Shown in pieces: positions 1-4,884 of a DNA stretch of 5,526 bases. The number at the start of each line of letters is the position of its first letter. The first letter of the stretch is position 1. Both the position numbers and the translations under genes were made by a program. This DNA is from Atopobium sp. (GTDB lineage: Bacteria; Actinomycetota; Coriobacteriia; Coriobacteriales; Atopobiaceae), in the NCBI GenBank assembly GCA_018376005.1, contig JAHACE010000097.1:1-5526 (forward strand), written 5' to 3'. Below the pieces are notes generated by a model. That model searched no databases, was not told the origin of the DNA, and worked only from the letters and a program-made list of their open reading frames with translations.

Positions 1-2220
1 TGCCTTGATGTACTTGATGGTGTTGCCGTAGGTTCTGCGACCCTCTTCAACGCCGTGCTCAAGTACCAGCAGATCCTTCTGCAGCAAAATGATGTCAGCA
101 GACTCTTTTGCCACGTCAACGGCGGTGTCAACGGAGATTCCTACGTCGGAGGAGCGCATTGCAGCAGCGTCGTTGATGCCGTCGCCCATGAAGCCGACCA
201 CGTGGTTGTTGGACCTGAGTGCAGAGACAACACGAGCCTTTTGCATAGGGGAAAGCTTTGCAAAAAGCTGGGTCTTCTCGACACGCTCTTTGAGCTGCTC
301 ATCGTTAAAGTTCTCTACGTCGCTACCAAGCAAAAGCTCGTCAACGTGGATGCCCACCTTTTTGCAGACGGCAGCAGCAACGCCTTCGTTATCGCCGGTA
401 AGTACCTTGACCTGCACGCCTCTCTGGTTGAGCTTGGCAATTGCCTCGCGAGCGCTTTCTTTTGGTGGGTCCAAAAAGGCCAGGTAGCCAATGAGCACCA
501 TGTCGCGCTCATCGTCTACACCAAACTCGCCGACGCCACGAGGGTCACTTTTCTGAGCAACGCCAACCACGCGCATGCCTTCCTGATTGAGCTGGTAGAC
601 GCGGTCCATAACGCTCTTACGCTGGGCGGGAGTCAGCGGCTTAATCTCGGAGTCCAGGTCAACAAAGGAGCATGCGTTGAGGACTTCCTCAACGGCGCCC
701 TTGGTGATCATCTGCGTCTTGTCATTTTTTGTGTTTCTGACCACAACACTCATGCGGCGGCGCTCAAAGTCAAACGGGACCTCGTCGATTTTCTCGTACT
801 CAATGCTCAGCAGGTTAGTGGGCAGCTCATCGTTGGAAGTCTTGATAATTGCGTTGTCAATAAGGTTGCGAAGGCCGGTCTGGAAGTAGCTGTTCAGATA
901 CGCGTGGCGGAGCACGCGAGGATCCTCTTCACCCAGAATGTTGAGGTGACGCTCAAGCACAACCTCGTCTGCGGTGATGGTACCGGTTTTGTCGGTGCAC
1001 AGGATGTCCATGGCGCCCAGGTTTTGGATTGCGGCCGGATTCTTAACAATAACGTCCTGCTTAGCCATTTGCGTTCCACCGCGAGAAAGGCAAGTGGTCA
1101 CAATAACAGGCAGCATCTGAGGGGTGATGCCAACGGCAACAGAGACGCTGAAGAGCAATGCGTCAAACCAGTCACCCTTGAGGAATCCGTTTGCAAAGAA
1201 CACGATGGGGCACATGATCAGCATGAACGAGACAAGCACCTTAGAGACGGACTTGAGACCCTCGTCAAAGCTGGTCTCGCCAGCAGGCTGTTGGAGCAGC
1301 TCAGACATGGTGCCCACGTAAGATTTGTTGCCGGTTGCAACCACCACTACCGTCGCGCTTCCTGACTGAACCGTAGTGCCCGCGAACAGCAGGTTTGTGC
1401 ACTCAGAGAGTAAGAGGGGATAGCGGGTTCCATCTGCACGACGGCGAGCGTGGACGACACCAGCGGTTTTCTCGACAGGCTCTGATTCTCCGGTGAGTGC
1501 GGTTTCGTTGACAAAGAGGTCCTTGGCGTCCAGAACGCGGCAGTCCGCGGGGATCATATCGCCCGAGGCAAGGCGGATGATGTCGCCAATAACTACCTGT
1601 TCAAAGGGGATTTCTTCTCCCAGCGCGGAAGCAAGTTTGGGCTCTTCGGGAGCTCCGTCTTCATCGGCAGCGTCTTCATAAGCGGCGTCTTCTGCATCGT
1701 CGGCGGTTTCATCTGCGGCGTATTCATCGTCGAAGTCCACGTCGGCATTTGCGTCGTCATCCGATCCCTGGTTAACGTCCTGGTTGACGACCTGATCCGC
1801 ATCCGTGTCATCAAAGTCGATGGGACGACGGATGACCCTTGTGGTTGAGGTCACCATCTTGGAGAGCGCGGCCGCTGCCGATGCTCCCTTGGAGCTCTGG
1901 ACAAAGTCAATGATGCCGGAGATAAGTACCATTGCCGTGATGATGACGACGGTTGACGGGTCCTTCTCGCCATCTGCGGCAAGGGCCACGTTAGTGACGT
2001 AAGAAATGCCTGCGAGCGCAATCAATATGAAGGTAAAGGGGCTTGCAAAGCTTTTGAGCAGACGGATGATAAAGGGCTCCTCAGCGGCACTGGTGATAAC
2101 GTTTGGACCGTTGAGGTCGTATTTTGCCTGCGCAATGTCAATGGCAAGGCCGTCCGGGGTGGTATGGAACTTACGACAGACGCTCTTTACCGAGTGAGTT
2201 GCGGCATTCATGATTGCCAT
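1..2220 (-). CDS. mgtA: Magnesium-importing P-type ATPase (MgtA/P3B type), C-terminus cut by window edge
   Basis: ATP-driven membrane pump expected to import Mg2+ into the cytoplasm when magnesium is scarce. The frame is open for 740 codons from the ATG at 2220 to the left edge. TM1 lies near residues 61-80 and TM2 near 90-108. The actuator motif TGES is at 243-246, and TM3/TM4 fall at about 327-379 with the helix-4 motif GITPQMLP at 364-371. The phosphorylation motif CTDKTGT has the acceptor Asp at 410. The nucleotide-binding domain shows FERRRMSV (484-491) and KGA (507-509), followed by DPPK (584-587), TGDN (608-611) and GDGIND (679-684). The stretch AIQNLGAMDILCTDKTGT is typical of MgtA rather than of calcium or potassium pumps. 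The sequence stops at KYIKA, just before TM5, so roughly six helices are missing. Oddities are an acidic insert at residues 135-193 and Gln368 in the helix-4 motif. The ATG at 2220 follows a good ribosome binding site; Met4 is a weaker alternative. The Mg2+ role is inferred from family resemblance. Confidence 0.93.
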   Translation of the reverse strand, partial: MAIMNAATHSVKSVCRKFHTTPDGLAIDIAQAKYDLNGPNVITSAAEEPFIIRLLKSFASPFTFILIALAGISYVTNVALAADGEKDPSTVVIITAMVLISGIIDFVQSSKGASAAAALSKMVTSTTRVIRRPIDFDDTDADQVVNQDVNQGSDDDANADVDFDDEYAADETADDAEDAAYEDAADEDGAPEEPKLASALGEEIPFEQVVIGDIIRLASGDMIPADCRVLDAKDLFVNETALTGESEPVEKTAGVVHARRRADGTRYPLLLSECTNLLFAGTTVQSGSATVVVVATGNKSYVGTMSELLQQPAGETSFDEGLKSVSKVLVSFMLIMCPIVFFANGFLKGDWFDALLFSVSVAVGITPQMLPVIVTTCLSRGGTQMAKQDVIVKNPAAIQNLGAMDILCTDKTGTITADEVVLERHLNILGEEDPRVLRHAYLNSYFQTGLRNLIDNAIIKTSNDELPTNLLSIEYEKIDEVPFDFERRRMSVVVRNTKNDKTQMITKGAVEEVLNACSFVDLDSEIKPLTPAQRKSVMDRVYQLNQEGMRVVGVAQKSDPRGVGEFGVDDERDMVLIGYLAFLDPPKESAREAIAKLNQRGVQVKVLTGDNEGVAAAVCKKVGIHVDELLLGSDVENFNDEQLKERVEKTQLFAKLSPMQKARVVSALRSNNHVVGFMGDGINDAAAMRSSDVGISVDTAVDVAKESADIILLQKDLLVLEHGVEEGRRTYGNTIKYIKA
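1642..1818 (-). other. Acidic low-complexity insert in the MgtA actuator domain (residues 135-193)
   Basis: This segment of the MgtA reading frame holds 27 Asp/Glu among 59 residues. There is no Lys, Arg or His between Arg132 and Lys195. It sits between the strand ending TTRVIRR and the conserved EQVVIGDIIRLASGDMIPAD. In the E. coli protein, as I remember it, these two elements are only about 20 residues apart, so some 55 residues are extra here. The frame stays open on both sides and the flanking motifs are intact, so this is an insertion within a working protein and not a frameshift. The segment faces the cytoplasm. A role in cation sensing or simple disorder is inference. Confidence 0.8.
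1657..1719 (-). repeat. Degenerate 15-bp in-frame tandem repeat inside mgtA
   Basis: On the plus strand, four adjacent units (1657-1671, 1672-1686, 1687-1704, 1705-1719; 15, 15, 18 and 15 bp) share the pattern G-T-C/T-T-T-C-A-T followed by GC-rich GGC. Read as protein on the minus strand they give AADET, ADDAED, AAYED and AADED (residues 168-188). The repeat keeps frame and makes up the most acidic part of the insert, which suggests that slippage expansion created at least part of it. Confidence 0.7.
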
Positions 2221-2394
2221 GTGCACCTCCGATAATTAGTGGAAATAAGTGACTAACTGGTTGGTGTATGACGCAAACTGAAAGCGTTCTGTTATGTGTG
2301 GGACTTAAAACCTGCCACATAGATTCATATATCTACAGGATTGCTCTATAAACCTGCAAATTTATATCCCTATAGGCTCGCGGTGCAGTAAAAA
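2221..2394 (-). promoter_or_regulatory. Candidate leader region between the small ORF and mgtA
   Basis: These 174 bases, transcribed toward mgtA, are AT-rich and hold no other convincing ORF. Two small inverted repeats are visible: TATAAA/TTTATA (arms 2347-2352 and 2361-2366) and TATGTG/CACATA (arms 2293-2298 and 2316-2321). A weaker TAGAT/ATCTA pair lies at 2320-2335. A direct repeat ending AAACCTGC in plus-strand sense recurs 42 bases apart (2306-2315 and 2348-2357). None makes a classic terminator with a T tract. I could not recognise the conserved M-box magnesium riboswitch elements. If the region regulates mgtA, translation of the upstream small ORF or Rho action is more plausible than a simple terminator. 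No convincing -35/-10 pair could be named. Confidence 0.35.
2224..2230 (-). promoter_or_regulatory. Ribosome binding site of mgtA
   Basis: On the minus strand GGAGGTG is followed by CAC and the ATG at 2220; counted from GGAGG, the spacer is 5 bases. This supports Met1 at 2220 over the in-frame ATG three codons downstream. Confidence 0.8.
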
Positions 2395-2493
2395 TTAAAA
2401 CTTTTGAATAAGAGGTTTCTTTATATCCGTCACACATAAATGAACAGGGTCAGCATCTGCTGTCAGACGTAAGCTGCTACTTCGACCAGGCAT
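2395..2493 (-). CDS. Candidate 32-residue leader peptide upstream of mgtA
   Basis: A complete small ORF on the mgtA strand: ATG at 2493, TAA at 2397-2395, 32 residues. It begins MPGRSSSLRL, contains ADADP at residues 12-16 and ends in a Lys-rich tail (KK at 25-26, K31). The main evidence is the start: AAGGAGGT at 2508-2501 sits 7 bases before the ATG, as strong a ribosome binding site as any in the window. The ORF ends 174 bases before mgtA in the same direction. It has no signal peptide, membrane helix or recognisable family. The known enterobacterial precedent is MgtL, a short acidic and proline-containing leader peptide whose translation controls mgtA at low Mg2+. The sequences are not alignable beyond the Asp/Pro character, so analogy is inference. 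It could alternatively be a free small protein or a chance ORF. Confidence 0.55.
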   Translation of the reverse strand: MPGRSSSLRLTADADPVHLCVTDIKKPLIQKF

Positions 2494-2500
2494 ATAAAGC

Positions 2501-2508
2501 ACCTCCTT
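2501..2508 (-). promoter_or_regulatory. Near-perfect ribosome binding site of the small ORF
   Basis: The minus strand reads AAGGAGGT, fully complementary to the anti-Shine-Dalgarno core, then 7 bases to the ATG at 2493. No other reading frame has a start codon at a suitable distance on this strand, so the site argues that the 32-codon ORF is translated. Confidence 0.7.
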
Positions 2509-2560
2509 GAAATAGGTGTTTTGCAAGAGCGGCGCCAACTGAAAAATTGAATTAATACAT

Positions 2561-2667
2561 ACTGTCGAGAAGAACGTCGGGCTGCAACGTCGAGAAGAGC
2601 GTTACACATCGCGGTGAGTGCCGAACCGAACTGTTGACCGGCAACGTTGAGCAGCAACGCCGAGAAC
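2561..2667. repeat. Degenerate 12-13 bp repeats upstream of rbsK
   Basis: Copies of a CAACGTCGAGAAG-like word occur at 2561-2572 (ACTGTCGAGAAG), 2573-2584 (AACGTCGGGCTG), 2585-2597 (CAACGTCGAGAAG), 2642-2654 (CAACGTTGAGCAG) and 2655-2667 (CAACGCCGAGAAC). The first three and the last two are directly adjacent. The stretch between them (2598-2641) keeps only hints of the pattern. The array lies in the 5' leader of rbsK and is not open in a convincing frame with a ribosome binding site. Whether it binds a regulator or is slippage debris cannot be told from sequence. Confidence 0.6.
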
Positions 2668-2680
2668 GGTACTCTTGCAA

Positions 2681-2688
2681 AGAAGGGA
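2681..2688 (+). promoter_or_regulatory. Ribosome binding site deciding the rbsK start
   Basis: AGAAGGGA lies about 6 bases before the ATG at 2695. The in-frame TTG at 2647 has nothing comparable before it and would add 16 residues of repeat-derived sequence, so the ATG at 2695 is the better start. Confidence 0.65.
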
Positions 2689-2694
2689 CCTCAC

Positions 2695-3615
2695 ATGGGC
2701 AAAGTGATTGTATTTGGAAGCCTCAACATGGATATATCCATCGAGGCAGATAAGATGCCCCAGCAAGGCGAGACTATTGGTGGCAAAAACCTTGTTACCA
2801 GCCCAGGTGGAAAGGGCGCTAATCAGGCTGTTGCTGCAGCTCGAATGGGTGCGGATGTTCACATGATTGGCGCGGTTGGTGCTGACTCGTTTGGACAAGA
2901 TCTCAAGCAGTCGCTTATTGGCTACGGAATCAATGCAGAGCAGGTAGATGAGCTGTCTGGAGTCTCCACGGGTGTTGCTGTGATCGTGCGCGTTGGCGGC
3001 GATAACCGTATCATTTTGGACCACGGCGCTAATTACGTTCGCACAACCGACGACGTGAAAGCGGTGCTCGATCGCATTGCAGAGCCGGGTGACGTGTTCT
3101 TGACGCAGTTCGAGTGCGAGTTGTCGACCACGTTTGAGCTCATCAAATACGCGCATGAGCTGGGGCTCTATACGATGGTGAACCCATCGCCAGCGGCAAC
3201 TATGACCACCGGTCTTCTCGCCAGCGTGGACTTGCTCTGCCTGAACGAGATTGAGTTTGCGGACCTGTTTGGCGAGGGCAAGATTAGCCCGCTGGTAGAG
3301 CCCGAGGCTGCGGTGCAGAAGGTGCTTGAAAGCGGCGTGGCAACTGCGGTGTTGACGCTGGGATCCAAGGGCTCGATTGCTGCTGACGCACACGGCGTTT
3401 ACCAGCAGGAATGCTATCGCGTGGACACCGTGGACACTACCTGCGCAGGCGACACGTTCATGGGCACACTCGCTGCATTCCAGGCATCAGGACAGCTTGA
3501 GGGTCACGACATCAAGCAGGCGCTCGACGTGGCCGCGAAAGCCGCGGCACTCGCTACTACAAAGGTTGGCGCTCAGCAATCAATTCCAACGTATCAGCAG
3601 GTAGTTGAGTTTTAG
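2695..3615 (+). CDS. rbsK: Ribokinase (PfkB family sugar kinase)
   Basis: Cytoplasmic kinase expected to convert D-ribose plus ATP to ribose-5-phosphate. Its 306 residues match the usual ribokinase length of about 300-310. The N-terminal beta strand carries GSLNMD (residues 8-13), whose Asp13 matches the sugar-binding Asp of the family. The glycine-rich signature GGKGANQA lies at 38-45, followed by the AAARMGADVHMIGAVGAD block. NPSPA and LNEIEF occur in mid-protein in the places of the family's NPAPA and NETE motifs. The C-terminal signature DTTCAGDTFMG (247-257) contains the anion-hole Ala-Gly-Asp, with Asp253 as the expected catalytic base. No key residue is missing. A RihC-like nucleoside hydrolase follows 143 bp downstream on the same strand, which favours ribose from nucleosides as the substrate. 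Other PfkB sugars, such as deoxyribose, cannot be excluded from sequence alone. No clear promoter was identified upstream. Confidence 0.93.
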   Translation: MGKVIVFGSLNMDISIEADKMPQQGETIGGKNLVTSPGGKGANQAVAAARMGADVHMIGAVGADSFGQDLKQSLIGYGINAEQVDELSGVSTGVAVIVRVGGDNRIILDHGANYVRTTDDVKAVLDRIAEPGDVFLTQFECELSTTFELIKYAHELGLYTMVNPSPAATMTTGLLASVDLLCLNEIEFADLFGEGKISPLVEPEAAVQKVLESGVATAVLTLGSKGSIAADAHGVYQQECYRVDTVDTTCAGDTFMGTLAAFQASGQLEGHDIKQALDVAAKAAALATTKVGAQQSIPTYQQVVEF

Positions 3616-3675
3616 GTTAAAATTACCGTGATTGTTGCTTCATAACTCGCAGTCCACACGCAGAAAACGGCTTCA

Positions 3676-3741
3676 ACGAAGTCCAAACGCAGCTCAAACA
3701 CATCCTACACGTAGCTTAAACACAGCTCACATGCAGCTCAA
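3676..3741. repeat. 11-bp tandem repeat, six copies, in the rbsK-rihC spacer
   Basis: Six uninterrupted 11-bp units start at 3676, 3687, 3698, 3709, 3720 and 3731, with consensus ACGCAGCTCAA. Positions 1, 5 and 10 are A in all six units and most other positions agree in at least four. Units starting at 3687, 3709 and 3731 are most alike, giving a 22-bp higher-order period. Weaker echoes precede the array at 3654-3675. The array ends just before the rihC ribosome binding site. The unit length is not a multiple of three, so it is non-coding. The transcribed strand is C/A-rich and G-poor, so it should be little structured. Confidence 0.75.
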
Positions 3742-3747
3742 ACATAC

Positions 3748-3754
3748 AAAGGAG
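3748..3754 (+). promoter_or_regulatory. Ribosome binding site of rihC
   Basis: AAAGGAG ends 4 bases before the ATG at 3759. The spacing is a little short but usable. It lies directly after the 11-bp repeat array, so the array forms the immediate 5' leader of the gene. Confidence 0.7.
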
Positions 3755-3758
3755 ACTT

Positions 3759-4745
3759 ATGACAACGCTTTCAACTAAGACGCGCGTCATCATTGACACG
3801 GATCCCGGCATCGACGACGCTATCGCCCTGGGTTTTGCCCTGGCCGCAAAGGCGCTGGATATCAAGCTTATTACTACTGTCAGCGGAAATGTTGGCATCG
3901 AGAACGTCACCAACAATGCCCTTAAGCTGCTCAAATTCTGGAACCAGCACGTGCCAGTCGCGCGCGGTGCTGCCGAGCCGCTGCTCAGAAAGCCCATGGA
4001 CGCAAGCGACGTTCACGGTGCGTCTGGCATGAGGGGCTACGAGTTCGACGGCATTCAGCCGGACTGTCTTCTTGAAGAAACCGCACTTGAGGCGCAGCGT
4101 CGCGTCATTATGGAAGGCGCTTCCGCTGGCGAGAAAACCACGCTGGTGACGCTTGGTCCTCTGACCAATATTGCACTGCTGCTGAAAGCATATCCACAGG
4201 TCAAGGAGCATATCGATCGCATTGTCATGATGGGTGGCGCCTTGACTCGCGGAAACCTTGGCGTCATGTCCGAGTTCAACGTGGGCGTTGATCCCGAGGC
4301 GGCAAAGATTGTCTTCGCGTCCGGCGTTCACGTGGCCATGGTTGGTCTTGAGGTGGGCGATGCTGCTCGTGTTATGCCCGAGGATATCGAGAACATCCAG
4401 AACTCCGGCAAGAGCGGCGACATGCTGGTCAAACTGCTGCTCAACTATCGCGTTCACTACCAGGAGGAGGGTTTCAGCATGTACGACCCAACGGCCGTGG
4501 CCTACCTGCTGGCACCTCAGATGTTTGAAACTAGGGACGTGTTTGTGGATGTTGAATGCGCCGGTAGTCTTACGACGGGTTGTACCGTTGTTGACCTGGC
4601 CGGATATCTTGGCGAGAAACCCAATGCAACTGTATGTGTTGGCGTTGACCAAAAGGCATTCCGTACTTGGTTTGTCCACCAGATCCAAAAGTGCAATGTC
4701 CTCGACGGCTCCGCCTCTGCAGTTGAAGGCGTGCTACTGGACTAG
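3759..4745 (+). CDS. rihC: Ribonucleoside hydrolase, RihC-like (inosine-uridine nucleoside hydrolase family)
   Basis: Cytoplasmic enzyme expected to split ribonucleosides into free base and ribose. The 328 residues are slightly longer than E. coli RihC (about 304). The calcium-binding N-terminal motif DTDPGIDDA is at 13-21 (Asp13, 15, 19, 20). TTVSGNV, RGAAEPLLRKP and VHG with GMRGYEF (His86) closely follow the RihC pattern. GPLTN (133-137), MMGG and SEFNVGVDPEAA (Asn174, Asp178) supply the remaining metal- and ribose-binding elements, and Asp243 is the C-terminal metal ligand. The residue before it is Tyr242, where RihA/B/C and Crithidia IU-NH have the catalytic His (MHD or VHD), so base specificity or mechanism may differ. 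GCTVVDLAGYLG matches the RihC C-terminal block. It probably shares a transcript with rbsK 143 bp upstream, whose product would use the ribose released. The start is the only ATG with a ribosome binding site. Confidence 0.92.
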   Translation: MTTLSTKTRVIIDTDPGIDDAIALGFALAAKALDIKLITTVSGNVGIENVTNNALKLLKFWNQHVPVARGAAEPLLRKPMDASDVHGASGMRGYEFDGIQPDCLLEETALEAQRRVIMEGASAGEKTTLVTLGPLTNIALLLKAYPQVKEHIDRIVMMGGALTRGNLGVMSEFNVGVDPEAAKIVFASGVHVAMVGLEVGDAARVMPEDIENIQNSGKSGDMLVKLLLNYRVHYQEEGFSMYDPTAVAYLLAPQMFETRDVFVDVECAGSLTTGCTVVDLAGYLGEKPNATVCVGVDQKAFRTWFVHQIQKCNVLDGSASAVEGVLLD

Positions 4746-4792
4746 GGTATTGCAAGGGCAGTGTGCTGTTGGACTAGATGCTGCTGAACTAA
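4731..4792. repeat. Degenerate 15-bp repeats across the rihC stop codon
   Basis: GTGCTACTGGACTAG (4731-4745, which includes the rihC TAG stop) recurs as GTGCTGTTGGACTAG (4763-4777, 13 of 15 identical), immediately followed by ATGCTGCTGAACTAA (4778-4792, 11 of 15 identical to the previous copy). The 17 bases at 4746-4762 separate the first two and show no clear copy. The repeat seems to have duplicated the 3' end of rihC into the spacer. The copies after 4745 are not in the rihC frame. Confidence 0.55.
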
Positions 4793-4816
4793 GATCGTCG
4801 CTCCAAAACTTACAAG

Positions 4817-4857
4817 AAAAAAGCCTCTTCTCGCCGTTGAGAAGAGGCTTTGTTGTG
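4817..4857. terminator. Bidirectional intrinsic terminator between convergent genes
   Basis: A perfect 12-bp stem (arms 4821-4832 and 4839-4850, AAGCCTCTTCTC with its complement) closes a 6-base loop. On the minus strand the hairpin is followed by a run of six T (4822-4817), a strong terminator for the AEC transporter gene ending at 4885. On the plus strand it is followed by TTTGTTGT, a weaker tract that could end the rbsK-rihC transcript. The remainder of 4746-4884 holds only the short repeats described separately. Confidence 0.9.
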
Positions 4858-4884
4858 CGTAAAAGTGCTGGTTGGTAACGTATT

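Noticed and set aside
55..1365. A 436-codon open frame on the plus strand
   Set aside because: It lies wholly antisense to mgtA, whose minus-strand frame shows every P-type ATPase motif in order. The plus-strand translation has no family features and is a codon-bias shadow.
2500..2570. Sigma-70 promoters for rbsK or for the mgtA leader in the AT-rich stretch
   Set aside because: Several TATTAA/TACATA-like -10 candidates exist on both strands, but none has a convincing -35 at 16-18 bp, so no promoter is claimed.
2463..2657. A 64-codon TTG-started frame on the minus strand overlapping the small ORF
   Set aside because: It has no ribosome binding site at its start and runs through the repeat region. 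The AAGGAGGT inside it serves the ATG at 2493 in another frame.
2647..2694. An upstream TTG start extending ribokinase by 16 residues
   Set aside because: No Shine-Dalgarno precedes it, and the extra residues come from the repeat. The family starts with the beta strand encoded right after the ATG at 2695.
2221..2694. An M-box magnesium riboswitch upstream of mgtA
   Set aside because: I looked for the conserved M-box sequence blocks on the minus strand and saw only a faint resemblance around 2360-2385, without the three-helix core. A covariance-model search would be decisive.
2602..3393. A 263-codon open frame on the minus strand
   Set aside because: It is antisense to rbsK, and its Cys/His/Arg-rich translation is typical of a shadow frame.
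3771..4688. A 305-codon open frame on the minus strand
   Set aside because: It is antisense to the nucleoside hydrolase, with no ribosome binding site or recognisable domain.
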